NCBI RefSeq assembly: GCF_044335535.1
Contig: NZ_JBIQVZ010000003.1
Span: 248,001-312,000 of the forward strand
Source of the DNA: Mariniflexile sp044335535
Lineage (GTDB): Bacteria; Bacteroidota; Bacteroidia; Flavobacteriales; Flavobacteriaceae
Reading direction: 5' to 3'
DNA length: 64,000 nt
The notes beneath the pieces were generated by a model. It did not search any database and was not told the DNA's origin. It worked only from the letters and a program-made list of their open reading frames with translations. How positions within the stretch are numbered: position 1 is the stretch's first letter; each line of letters starts with the position of its first letter. A program made the position numbers and the translations under genes. Below, piece after piece: positions 34,264-42,800 of the stretch.

Positions 34264-35232
34264 TTAATATCCAACTTTCTCCCTAACACGTTTCAAAACA
34301 TCATTAGCAACCAATCTAGCTTTTTCGGCACCAATAGCTAATGCGGCATCAATTTCGTTAAGGTTGTTCATGTAGTAATTATAGCGTTCGCGTTGGGTTT
34401 TAAAGGTCTCAACAATTAATTCAAATAAGGCTTGTTTGGCATGCCCATAACCATAATTACCATTTTCGTAATTGGCTTTCATGGTTTTAATTTGTTCTTC
34501 GTTTGCCAACAAATTATAAATAGCAAAGCAGTTACAGGTACTCCAGTCTTTAGGTTCTTCAAGTGGTGTGCTATCGGTTTGAATGGTCATTATCTGTTTG
34601 CGTAGTTTTTTGTCATCTAAAAAAATGTTGATGGTGTTGTCTCTACTTTTACTCATTTTTTCGCCATCGGTACCCGGAATAAGCATGATGTTTTCCTCTA
34701 CTTTTCCTTCAGGTAATACAAAAACATCTCCCATTTTCGCATGAAAACGAGACGCAACATCACGGGTCATTTCAATATGTTGCAATTGGTCTTTACCTAC
34801 AGGAATTATTTCGGCATCATACAATAAAATATCGGCCGCCATAAGCATGGGATAGAAAAATAAACCTGCGTTTACATCTTCCAATCTATCGGCTTTATCT
34901 TTAAAACTATGCGCTAAAGTTAAGCGTTGGTAAGGAAAAAAGCAGCTTAAATACCAGGACAACTCAGTAACTTGCGGAATATCACTTTGTCTGTAAAACA
35001 CCGTTTTTTCAATATCCAATCCAAATGCCAACCACGTAGCCGCTACCGAGTAGGTGTTTTGTTTTAATGTTTCGGCATCTTTAATTTGGGTTAAGGTATG
35101 TAAATTGGCAATAAATAAAAACGATTCGTTTTCAGGGCTGTTTGCCATTTTTATTGCGGGCATCAATGCGCCTAAAATATTTCCTAAATGTGGTGTTCCC
35201 GTACTTTGTATGCCTGTAAGTATTCTTGCCAT
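34264..35232 (-). CDS. trpS: Tryptophan-tRNA ligase
   Basis: This class I aminoacyl-tRNA synthetase charges tRNA(Trp). The HIGH-like motif is TPHLGN and the KMSKS loop is GEKMSKSRD, with the Trp pocket region in between. The length of 322 residues is standard. I start at ATG 35232 (MARILTGIQSTG); the frame extends to 35280, but that part translates a palindromic repeat (KIPAFAGN) and has no family support. Confidence 0.97.
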   Translation of the reverse strand: MARILTGIQSTGTPHLGNILGALMPAIKMANSPENESFLFIANLHTLTQIKDAETLKQNTYSVAATWLAFGLDIEKTVFYRQSDIPQVTELSWYLSCFFPYQRLTLAHSFKDKADRLEDVNAGLFFYPMLMAADILLYDAEIIPVGKDQLQHIEMTRDVASRFHAKMGDVFVLPEGKVEENIMLIPGTDGEKMSKSRDNTINIFLDDKKLRKQIMTIQTDSTPLEEPKDWSTCNCFAIYNLLANEEQIKTMKANYENGNYGYGHAKQALFELIVETFKTQRERYNYYMNNLNEIDAALAIGAEKARLVANDVLKRVREKVGY

Positions 35233-35237
35233 AATAT

Positions 35238-35255
35238 TTCCTGCGAAGGCAGGAA
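35238..35255. repeat. Palindrome TTCCTGC-GAAG-GCAGGAA
   Basis: A copy of the CCTGC...GCAGG family immediately upstream of the trpS start codon, in the gap between the divergent trpS and plsC genes. Confidence 0.75.
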
Positions 35256-35332
35256 TCTTTTTAATTAAACAAAAAGGCAAAGGTAATTTTTTTAATAGAA
35301 TTGCTCAATACAATTATGTATTTTTGGATGCG

Positions 35333-36070
35333 ATGAAGATTTTTAAATATCTATTCTGGATTTTATACCGTATTTGGTTCTACATACTTGTAGCATTGCC
35401 AATACTTATTATGTTTCCTATACTTTTAATTTCCGTTTTAAAGGAATCGTGGTATCCATTCTTTTTTAAATTGGCTCGTATTTGGGCTAAAATAATTTTA
35501 ATAGGTATGGGCTTTAACTGGAAGATTGAAAGCGAGCAAACGCCCGAGAAAGGTAAAAGCTATATGTTTATTGCCAACCACACTTCTATGACAGACATTA
35601 TGCTTATGCTGGTTTCGGTGAAAAACCCGTTTGTTTTTGTTGGAAAAAAAGAGCTGACTAAAATTCCGTTATTTGGATTTTTCTATAAGCGTACTTGTAT
35701 TTTGGTTGATAGAAGTTCTGAAAAAAGTAGGAAAGTCGTTTTTTTAAGAGCGCAGAAACGATTGAAAACAGGGGTAAGCATTTGTATTTTTCCCGAAGGC
35801 GGTGTGCCAGATGAATATATTGTGTTAGACGAATTTAAAGACGGTGCTTTTAGGTTGGCCATTAACCATCATATTCCTATTGTACCAATAACTTTTGCAG
35901 ATAATAAAAAGCGACTTTCCTATACCTTTTTTAGTGGAAGCCCTGGAAAAATGCGCGTAAAAATCCATGATTTTTTATTGACCGATAATTTAGCGGTTAA
36001 AGACACCAAAGCTTTAAACAAAAAGGCGTGGAACGTTATTTTAAAACAATTACAAGCCTTCAACGAATAA
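35333..36070 (+). CDS. plsC: 1-acyl-sn-glycerol-3-phosphate acyltransferase
   Basis: This enzyme acylates lysophosphatidic acid to phosphatidic acid at the inner membrane. The catalytic motif HX4D appears as NHTSMTD, followed by substrate-binding FPEGG. Two hydrophobic segments occur at the N-terminus (about 5-40). The length of 245 residues is normal. I start at ATG 35333 (MKIFKYLFWILYR); the frame is open further upstream across trpS, but this is a shadow of that gene. A terminator follows immediately. Confidence 0.93.
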   Translation: MKIFKYLFWILYRIWFYILVALPILIMFPILLISVLKESWYPFFFKLARIWAKIILIGMGFNWKIESEQTPEKGKSYMFIANHTSMTDIMLMLVSVKNPFVFVGKKELTKIPLFGFFYKRTCILVDRSSEKSRKVVFLRAQKRLKTGVSICIFPEGGVPDEYIVLDEFKDGAFRLAINHHIPIVPITFADNKKRLSYTFFSGSPGKMRVKIHDFLLTDNLAVKDTKALNKKAWNVILKQLQAFNE

Positions 36071-36075
36071 AAAAA

Positions 36076-36100
36076 ACTGCTCTGGGGGGAGCAGTCTTTT
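36076..36100. terminator. Intrinsic terminator after plsC
   Basis: ACTGCTC-TGGGGG-GAGCAGT, then a C and a T-run; the A-run on the other side could also serve the opposite strand. It ends plsC and lies 55 bp from the convergent barrel-protein gene. Confidence 0.75.
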
Positions 36101-36154
36101 TCGATATTAATTTCCGAGCTTAATGAAAATTAATACCCAGATCTAACCAAAAAT

Positions 36155-37645
36155 CTAGAACTTAATGGTGAATCCAGTATAAACACCTATAAAAAAAGGT
36201 GTGAAATTACCAGAAGTATTATTAAACGTGTTAATTTGATATTTAAACATAGGCTCTAAATTCAAATCTATTTTTTTAGAGACTTGGTAGTTAAAGCCAA
36301 CACCAAAATTAGCACTATAGCTTACTTTATTTATATTGCTTGCTTCACCCAAAAAGGTTCTTGTGCCACCTTCGGCTTCAGAAAATATTTTATTATCACT
36401 TAAAAAGAACGAACTAAAGCCACCAATAACGTTAATACCCAATTTATTGTTAACAAGGGCGTACTGAATTTCTAAAGGCACTTCAATATAGCCTAAAGCT
36501 TGATTGATAGAGGTGTTTGTTGTTGCAAACGTTTCGGGTTTTGCATTTAAAGTTTCACCGCTAATTAATGAAACATTATCGGAGGCGTTACTTGTGCTCG
36601 CATTAACATTTTGTAGGTCACGCGTACTGGAACTTACTCCCAACGATTGATAAACAATTACATTGTTGGTATTATAACCTAAGTTCACTTTGTTAATGCC
36701 CGAACGTACCTTTATTTTATCGCTAACAACATAACTGGCACTAATACCATAGCTCATGTTAACTTCCCCCGTTTTAGAATTGCTGTTAAATTGCGGATCT
36801 ATAGACGAGCCTTCACCCAAGCTATTAAAGTAAACTGGTGCCGCATTTGGAGTAATACGCCATTTGTTTGTGTTTTTTTCTTTTTCAACAACATCTTTAT
36901 TGCTGTCTAAGGCTTCTTCTATCGTCAACGAATTTTTTTCTTTGTTTTCAACTTTTGCAACAGTAGTGTTGTCTTTTGAAGCGTTGTTGATTAATTCTTT
37001 GGCTTTTTCGGTGTTGATTAATGATTCTTTGTTTTGAAGTGTTTCATTGTCTTGAGGCGTTTCATTTTTGTTTTCAGAATTATTAGTAACAGCAGAATTT
37101 GTTGATTTATTTTTTTCTTCGGAGTTTGAAGCTATTGCATTATTGTTTGGGATTGTTATACTGTTTTTTACATTCGATTTTTTATTTGAAGCTATACCAG
37201 ATTGATGAGTGCTTTTATTTTTATTGGTTGAAGAAGAAGTATTTGTTATGGATGGTTCTTGAGATTCTTCAGTTATATTTGATGCAACTTTAGTGTTATT
37301 TTGAGAATCATTTTCTAAACTGTTTTGTACGGGATTATCATTTTCAACAGCAATTTTAGTGTCGTTTGAAGGGTTTGAGTTTCGTGTTTGAGCACCTTCA
37401 GTATCAACCACTATAATTGGGGTGTTATTTTCTTTATCAAAAAAATAAGTACCACCAATAGTCAATAGTAATGCCAATAGCGCTGCAACACCTGCGTATT
37501 GCCACCATATGGGTATAATACGGCGCTTTTTCTTGTCTTGGTTAAGTTCTGCTTCAATGTTTTTCCAAACGGCATTGCTAGGAGTCGCTTCAAAATCTTT
37601 AAAGTGTTCTTGAAATAACCTATCTATATGTTTTTTATCATTCAT
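36155..37645 (-). CDS. Membrane-spanning anti-sigma-like/outer-membrane barrel protein
   Basis: This 496-residue protein is encoded directly after an ECF sigma factor gene (no gap). The N-terminus (1-40, DRLFQEHFKDFEATPSNAVW) resembles the short cytoplasmic part of Bacteroidota anti-sigma-like proteins. One membrane helix follows (about 48-68, YAGVAALLALLLTIGGTYFF), then a roughly 190-residue N/S/T/K/E-rich linker, and a C-terminal part (about 275-496) with alternating beta strands ending in Phe, typical of an outer-membrane barrel. The chain may thus reach from cytoplasm to outer membrane. The anti-sigma role is inference from layout and neighbour; the barrel part is clear. Confidence 0.75.
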   Translation of the reverse strand: MNDKKHIDRLFQEHFKDFEATPSNAVWKNIEAELNQDKKKRRIIPIWWQYAGVAALLALLLTIGGTYFFDKENNTPIIVVDTEGAQTRNSNPSNDTKIAVENDNPVQNSLENDSQNNTKVASNITEESQEPSITNTSSSTNKNKSTHQSGIASNKKSNVKNSITIPNNNAIASNSEEKNKSTNSAVTNNSENKNETPQDNETLQNKESLINTEKAKELINNASKDNTTVAKVENKEKNSLTIEEALDSNKDVVEKEKNTNKWRITPNAAPVYFNSLGEGSSIDPQFNSNSKTGEVNMSYGISASYVVSDKIKVRSGINKVNLGYNTNNVIVYQSLGVSSSTRDLQNVNASTSNASDNVSLISGETLNAKPETFATTNTSINQALGYIEVPLEIQYALVNNKLGINVIGGFSSFFLSDNKIFSEAEGGTRTFLGEASNINKVSYSANFGVGFNYQVSKKIDLNLEPMFKYQINTFNNTSGNFTPFFIGVYTGFTIKF

Positions 37646-38188
37646 TTATAATGATTGTAAATTTTGCGTTGTTTTGTAATCTTCAATAGTCTGTTTCAAA
37701 GTTTGTCTAGCACGTGCTAAATTGGATTTTGAAGTGCCTATGTTTATATCTAGCATATCTGCTATATCTTTGTGAGAATAACCATCTAGCACATATAGGT
37801 TAAAAACCAATCGGTACCTATCAGGTAATTCTTGAATGATTCGTAAAAGATAGTCGATAGAGATAGATTCCTCATCAACGTCTAATTCAATATCATCAAT
37901 TACATTTTCATTTATAATATCAAAAACCTTTTCGCTTCTGTACTTTTGTAATACGGTATTTATAGTAACCCGCTTTAACCAGCCTTCAAAAGAGCCTTTG
38001 CTTTTATACTGACCAATTTTTTTGAAAATTGTTATAAATGCGTCTTGTAAATTGTCTTCCGCTTCGGCATAATTACGCGAATACTTTAAGCACACAGAGA
38101 AAAGTTTGCTCGAAAAGAGTTTATACAATTCACTTTGTGCTTTAGTATTATTTATTTTACAACTTTCTATGAGTTGATCTAAACTCAA
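37646..38188 (-). CDS. ECF-type RNA polymerase sigma factor
   Basis: This 180-residue sigma-70 family protein has region 2 (about 12-80, SELYKLFSSKLFSVCLKYSR, NLQDAFITIFKKI) and region 4 (about 120-172, ELPDRYRLVFNLYVLDGYSH followed by DIADMLDINIGTSKSNLARAR) in the two-domain ECF layout. It should direct RNA polymerase to an envelope-stress or similar regulon. Its stop codon directly abuts the ATG of the transmembrane partner. The regulon is unknown. Confidence 0.93.
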   Translation of the reverse strand: MSLDQLIESCKINNTKAQSELYKLFSSKLFSVCLKYSRNYAEAEDNLQDAFITIFKKIGQYKSKGSFEGWLKRVTINTVLQKYRSEKVFDIINENVIDDIELDVDEESISIDYLLRIIQELPDRYRLVFNLYVLDGYSHKDIADMLDINIGTSKSNLARARQTLKQTIEDYKTTQNLQSL

Positions 38189-38219
38189 AATTAAACAGGG
38201 AATTAATTAATACTTAAGC

Positions 38220-38630
38220 TTACTCTGTTACTGGCACTTCAATAGTTAAGTATTGATCTTCTCCATTGTCATCCTCACCTTGCCAAAACTTAAAAATGTA
38301 GGAACCATTACTTGTAACTATAAAGTTAAAAGTAGCGTCTTCAGTAACATTATCCAAAGTTTCGCAATTATCATTTTCATAAACCAATGTTATTGGTGCC
38401 ACAGTACGCTCATTTAGGTTTTTAGAATAATAAAATTCTTTAAAAATATGACATGCTGTGGGTCTCAAATATGTAACCGTTATAGGATATGTTTCTCCCA
38501 ATACAAATTCACTAGGTATATCAACACTCTCTACCGGTAAAATTTCAAAGCTGTAGTTACTACCGTTATCATCTATACTACAAGAGATAAGTAAAACGAA
38601 AGCTAAACTTAGAGCAATTAACTTTTTCAT
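38220..38630 (-). CDS. Small lipoprotein, unknown function
   Basis: This 136-residue protein has a signal sequence and lipobox LLISC (cysteine 17) and a mature domain with predicted beta strands, with cysteines in RPTACHIF and NDNCET that could form a disulphide. I recognise no family. It lies 31 bp upstream of the ECF sigma gene on the same strand, so it may be in the same transcript and possibly part of the same response. Confidence 0.7.
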   Translation of the reverse strand: MKKLIALSLAFVLLISCSIDDNGSNYSFEILPVESVDIPSEFVLGETYPITVTYLRPTACHIFKEFYYSKNLNERTVAPITLVYENDNCETLDNVTEDATFNFIVTSNGSYIFKFWQGEDDNGEDQYLTIEVPVTE

Positions 38631-38700
38631 GGATTATTTTTCTTTTTTTTCTTCTAATACATAGATGCATTGACACCTGAAAGGTTGCGTATTAAAATAA

Positions 38701-38726
38701 AAAAATCCCGAATTATCGGGATTTTT
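38701..38726. terminator. Bidirectional terminator between the recA and lipoprotein genes
   Basis: AAAAATCCCGA-ATTA-TCGGGATTTTT, an 11-bp perfect stem with A-run and T-run on opposite sides. It lies just after the recA stop (minus strand). Confidence 0.85.
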
Positions 38727-38730
38727 TAAA

Positions 38731-39744
38731 CTATTCTGAAGCCGAAGCGGCTTTGGCTATTTTTCGAACCTTGGTTTCGAGCTCGTCCATGAGCTCTGGA
38801 TTGTCTTTTATGAGTGCTTTTACAGCATCTCTACCTTGGCCCAGTTTTGTTTCTTCATAACTAAACCAAGAGCCACTTTTTTTAATAATCTCGTTTTCAA
38901 CAGCAATGTCTAAAACCTCTCCGACTTTGCTTATACCTTCGCCGTACATAATGTCAAATTCGGCTGTTTTAAATGGCGGAGCTACTTTGTTTTTAACCAC
39001 TTTTACGCGGGTTTTATTACCTGTAACATTACCATCGGTTTCTTTTATTTGGGTAGAACGACGAATATCTAACCTCACCGATGCATAAAACTTTAAAGCA
39101 TTACCACCCGTTGTGGTTTCTGGGTTACCAAACATAACGCCAATTTTTTCACGTAACTGGTTGATAAATATTACAGTACAATTTGTTTTGCTAATTGAAG
39201 CTGTTAGCTTTCTTAAGGCTTGAGACATTAAACGCGCATGTAATCCCATTTTAGAATCACCCATTTCCCCTTCAATTTCACTTTTTGGTGTTAAGGCTGC
39301 CACAGAATCGATTACAACGATATCAATCGCCCCAGAACGAATTAAATTATCTGTAATTTCTAAGGCTTGCTCACCATTATCTGGTTGGGAAATTATCAAG
39401 TTTTCTAAGTCTACGCCTAATTTTTCAGCATAAAATCTATCAAAAGCATGTTCAGCATCAATAAAGGCCGCAATGCCACCAGATTTTTGTGCTTCGGCAA
39501 TAGCATGTAACGTCAGGGTTGTTTTTCCCGACGATTCAGGTCCGTAAATCTCAATAACACGTCCGCGTGGATAACCGCCAACGCCTAAGGCAATATCCAA
39601 ACCAAGAGACCCCGATGAAATAGCATCAACATCAACAACTGCTTGATCGCTCATTTTCATTACAGTGCCTTTCCCGTAGGCTTTGTCTAATTTATCTAAT
39701 GTAAGTTTTAGTGCTTTTAATTTAGCTTCTTTTTCGCTGCTCAT
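38731..39744 (-). CDS. recA: Recombinase RecA
   Basis: RecA catalyses homologous strand exchange and drives the SOS response. The Walker A motif is GPESSGKTTL, with Walker B-like VIDSVAAL, and the loop sequences MGLHARLMSQALRKLT and INQLREKIGVMFGNPETTTG are the family signature. The length of 337 residues is normal. I start at ATG 39744 (MSSEKEAKLKAL); the frame is open to 39837, but the added 31 residues have no similarity to RecA. Confidence 0.98.
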   Translation of the reverse strand: MSSEKEAKLKALKLTLDKLDKAYGKGTVMKMSDQAVVDVDAISSGSLGLDIALGVGGYPRGRVIEIYGPESSGKTTLTLHAIAEAQKSGGIAAFIDAEHAFDRFYAEKLGVDLENLIISQPDNGEQALEITDNLIRSGAIDIVVIDSVAALTPKSEIEGEMGDSKMGLHARLMSQALRKLTASISKTNCTVIFINQLREKIGVMFGNPETTTGGNALKFYASVRLDIRRSTQIKETDGNVTGNKTRVKVVKNKVAPPFKTAEFDIMYGEGISKVGEVLDIAVENEIIKKSGSWFSYEETKLGQGRDAVKALIKDNPELMDELETKVRKIAKAASASE

Positions 39745-39860
39745 TTTATTTTTATTTTCTAAAGTAATGAACGCTAAAATAGTATAAGTTTCGTCATCAT
39801 ACAATTTTATAACGCAACCTTTATAAACATTTTGCATCTAATAATAAATAGTGGGAAGAT

Positions 39861-40053
39861 ATTGCTATGAAACACCCGTGAGAAAAAAAGCTTCACGCGT
39901 ACGAGCATAATTTATAATGGGTGTTACATCTGACAATTAAAAAAACATTAAAATATGCAGATGAAACAAATATTAAGAATGCTTTAAACGCAGACTAACT
40001 CAAACTATTTTTGGAAGCACTTATTACTTAATAGTAATAGGTGCTTTTTTTTG
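39861..40053 (+). ncRNA. Candidate structured RNA with its own terminator
   Basis: Gene-free stretch between recA and trhO. It contains nested helices: AACACCC (about 39870) pairing with GGGTGTT (about 39919), enclosing GTGA...TCAC and the palindrome CGTACG. It ends with a good intrinsic terminator (AAGCACTTATTACT/AGTAATAGGTGCTT, 40015-40046, then T-run). A terminator here needs a transcript on the plus strand upstream, and no coding gene supplies one. There is only a possible 10-codon ORF at about 39956. No known RNA family was recognised, so this is tentative. Confidence 0.4.
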
Positions 40054-40061
40054 GACTTAAA

Positions 40062-40092
40062 TTGGGTGCTTTTTTTTAAAATCGTACTTTTG
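40062..40092 (+). promoter_or_regulatory. Bacteroidota-type promoter for trhO
   Basis: The -7 box TACTTTTG (40085-40092) matches TAnnTTTG. A TTG at 40062-40064 lies 20 bp upstream. The start codon of trhO is 41 bp downstream of the box. Confidence 0.65.
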
Positions 40093-40133
40093 TCCCTTTA
40101 AAATATTCTTTAACCTTAAAAAATTAGTATAGC

Positions 40134-41204
40134 ATGCAACTGTACAATAAATTAAGCGCAAAAGAAAGAGCAGAATTAATCGATAAAACAGGCAAAAATC
40201 GATTAACACTTTCTTTTTATCAGTACGCCAAAATCGATAATCCTCAAACCTTTAGAGACCATTTGTTTTTAACCTGGGACGCATTAGATGTTTTAGGTAG
40301 AATTTATGTTGCCCATGAGGGTATTAATGGTCAATTATCGTTACCTGCCGATCGTTTTAACGAATTTAAAGCCCATTTAGATAGTATCGATTTTTTAAAG
40401 GACATTCGTTTGAATGTTGCTGTAGAGCAAGACAACAAATCGTTTTTAAAACTGAAAGTGAAAGTGCGTAACAAAATTGTTGCCGACGGTTTAAACGATG
40501 ATACGTTTGATGTTACCAATAAGGGCATTCATTTAAAGGCTGAAGAATTTAATCAGTTTATTGAAGATGAAAACACGGTTTTGGTTGATATGCGAAACCA
40601 CTACGAAAGTGAAATTGGTCATTTTAAAAATGCAATAACACCCGATGTTGACACCTTTAGGGAATCGTTGGATATTATTGAAGACGATTTAAAAAACCAT
40701 AAAGAAGATAAAAACTTAGTGATGTATTGTACTGGTGGTATTCGTTGCGAAAAAGCCAGTGCCTACTTTAAACATAAGGGATTTAAAAATGTGTATCAGT
40801 TAGAAGGCGGTATTATTGAGTACACAAGACAAGTAAAGGAATACAATCTCGAAAATAAGTTTTTAGGACAAAATTTCGTGTTTGACGAAAGACGTGCCGA
40901 ACGCATCAGTGAAGATGTTATAGCAAACTGCCATCAATGCGGTAAACCGTTCGATGTGCATACCAATTGCGCAAACGATGCATGTCATTTGTTGTTTATT
41001 CAGTGCGACGCATGTAAAGAAGAAATGAACAATTGCTGCTCAACAACCTGTAAAGAGATACATGCGCTTCCTTACGAAGAACAAAAAGAACTCAGAAAAG
41101 GGCAGGGCAACAGCAATGATATCTTCAAGAAAGGACGTGCAGACCATTTGCCTTATAAAAAAGACTTAAGGAATATTTTCGACCATTTCAATACTAATAA
41201 ATAG
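40134..41204 (+). CDS. trhO: Oxygen-dependent tRNA uridine-34 hydroxylase TrhO (rhodanese-like)
   Basis: TrhO (YceA family) hydroxylates U34 of certain tRNAs to 5-hydroxyuridine using molecular oxygen. The N-terminal acylphosphatase-like part contains RIYVAHEGINGQLSLP. The central rhodanese domain has the active-site cysteine in MYCTGGIRCEKA, and a C-terminal cysteine-rich segment has CHQCGKPF, CANDACH and CDACKEEM. The length of 356 residues fits. The gene is followed 7 bp downstream by the second known U34 hydroxylase, TrhP. Confidence 0.95.
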   Translation: MQLYNKLSAKERAELIDKTGKNRLTLSFYQYAKIDNPQTFRDHLFLTWDALDVLGRIYVAHEGINGQLSLPADRFNEFKAHLDSIDFLKDIRLNVAVEQDNKSFLKLKVKVRNKIVADGLNDDTFDVTNKGIHLKAEEFNQFIEDENTVLVDMRNHYESEIGHFKNAITPDVDTFRESLDIIEDDLKNHKEDKNLVMYCTGGIRCEKASAYFKHKGFKNVYQLEGGIIEYTRQVKEYNLENKFLGQNFVFDERRAERISEDVIANCHQCGKPFDVHTNCANDACHLLFIQCDACKEEMNNCCSTTCKEIHALPYEEQKELRKGQGNSNDIFKKGRADHLPYKKDLRNIFDHFNTNK

Positions 41205-41211
41205 TTTCGAC

Positions 41212-42456
41212 ATGCAAAAAATTGAATTAATGGCTCCAGCAGGGAACTTCGAGTCCTTGAAAGCCGCTTTAGACAATGGTGCAGATTCTATATATTTTGG
41301 GGTCGAACAACTAAATATGCGTGCCAGAGCGTCTATTAATTTTACTTTAGACGATTTACCAGAAATAGCAAGACGATGTGAAGCCAAAAATGTTCGAACG
41401 TATTTAACTTTAAATACGATCATTTACGATCACGATTTATCTATCGTAAAAACGTTAATCAGTAAAGCAAAAGACGTTGGAATTACTGCCGTAATTGCCA
41501 TGGATCAAGCGGTTATAATGACAGCAAGGGAAATTGGTATGGAAGTGCATATTTCAACTCAAATAAATATAACCAATATTGAAACGGTTAAGTTTTATGC
41601 CCTATTTGCCGACACAATGGTTTTAAGTCGGGAGTTAAGTTTAAGACAGGTAAAAAAGATTACCGAGCAAATCGAAAAAGACCAAATAAAAGGACCTTCG
41701 GGGAAATTGGTTGAGATAGAGATTTTTGGTCATGGTGCACTTTGTATGGCGGTTTCTGGTAAATGTTATATGAGTTTACATGCATATAATTCATCGGCAA
41801 ACAGAGGAGCTTGTAAGCAAAATTGCAGAAAAAAATATACGGTTATCGAGCAGGAGACTGGTTTTGAAATGGAACTGGATAACGAGTACATTATGTCACC
41901 AAAAGATTTATGTACTATCGATATTTTAGACCAAGTAGCCGATGCAGGCATTAAAGTATTAAAAATTGAAGGTCGTGGCCGTGCCCCCGAATATGTAGCT
42001 AAAGTGATTAAGTGTTACAGACAAGCCATTGATAGTTTAGAAGACAAAACCTTCGAAAAGGAAAAAGTAGTTTTGTGGATGCAAGAGCTTGAGAAAGTAT
42101 ATAACCGCGGATTCTGGAATGGCTATTATTTAGGTCAGAAATTGGGCGAATGGAGTGAAGGTTCTGGGTCGCACGCAACGCAAAAGAAAGTTTATATAGG
42201 CAAAGGCACGCACTTTTTCCCGAAACCTCAAATAGGAGAGTTTAAAATTGAAGCTTACGATATTACGGTTGGCGATACTATTTTAATTACAGGGCCAACT
42301 ACTGGCGCTAAAGAACTTGAGGTAACGGAAATGATGGTGAATGATGCAAAATTATCAAGAGGAACAAAAGGAGATCTGGTAACGATTCCGCTTGGGTTTA
42401 GGATACGTCCTTCAGATAAATTGTATAAAATAGTAGAAAATAAAGTAGAAGCTTAA
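41212..42456 (+). CDS. trhP: Prephenate-dependent tRNA uridine-34 hydroxylase TrhP (U32 family)
   Basis: This is a U32 peptidase-family protein. Family members TrhP/YegQ and TrhP1/2 form 5-hydroxyuridine at tRNA position 34 using prephenate and an Fe-S cluster. LMAPAGNFESLKAALDNGAD opens the TIM-barrel-like domain. The U32 signature is EIFGHGALCMAVSGKCYMS with cysteines that, with CKQNC, should hold the cluster. The C-terminal domain follows. The length of 414 residues is normal for the shorter type. It is 7 bp downstream of trhO and overlaps the ferredoxin start by one base. Confidence 0.9.
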   Translation: MQKIELMAPAGNFESLKAALDNGADSIYFGVEQLNMRARASINFTLDDLPEIARRCEAKNVRTYLTLNTIIYDHDLSIVKTLISKAKDVGITAVIAMDQAVIMTAREIGMEVHISTQINITNIETVKFYALFADTMVLSRELSLRQVKKITEQIEKDQIKGPSGKLVEIEIFGHGALCMAVSGKCYMSLHAYNSSANRGACKQNCRKKYTVIEQETGFEMELDNEYIMSPKDLCTIDILDQVADAGIKVLKIEGRGRAPEYVAKVIKCYRQAIDSLEDKTFEKEKVVLWMQELEKVYNRGFWNGYYLGQKLGEWSEGSGSHATQKKVYIGKGTHFFPKPQIGEFKIEAYDITVGDTILITGPTTGAKELEVTEMMVNDAKLSRGTKGDLVTIPLGFRIRPSDKLYKIVENKVEA

Positions 42457-42686
42457 TGGTTGTTATTACTTTACAACGCCATAAATGTATTGGCTGCAAT
42501 TACTGTGTGGAATTTGCGCCAAAACAGTTCCAAATGTCTAAAAAAGATGGAAAAACGGTGTTGTTACATGCTGTAGATAAAAAAGGATTTTTCACGTTAA
42601 AGTCTAACGATCATACTATTTTAGAAGCTTGCGAAAACGCTTCAAGAGCTTGTCCGGTAAAGATAATAGACGTAAAAGACATTTAA
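42456..42686 (+). CDS. Single-cluster [4Fe-4S] ferredoxin
   Basis: This 76-residue electron carrier has Cys11, Cys14 and Cys17 (CIGCNYC) and Cys66 in RACPVKI, which suffice for one [4Fe-4S] cluster; Cys59 could also contribute. The second cluster of standard bacterial ferredoxins is missing. Its start codon overlaps the trhP stop (TAATG), so it is translated together with TrhP. It is probably the electron source for TrhP or TrhO; that partnership is inference supported by position. Confidence 0.88.
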   Translation: MVVITLQRHKCIGCNYCVEFAPKQFQMSKKDGKTVLLHAVDKKGFFTLKSNDHTILEACENASRACPVKIIDVKDI

Positions 42687-42800
42687 TTTTTATTCGATTT
42701 AAATAGTCTATATAATAATCTTATCTTTACCTTTTAAAAACAATTATAAACCTTCATTCGTAATAAGTTAATTATTAACGAATTCAATATATAAAAACTT

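Noticed and set aside
35054..35332. Upstream extension of the plsC frame
   Set aside because: It runs through trpS on the opposite strand; homologues start at the ATG at 35333.
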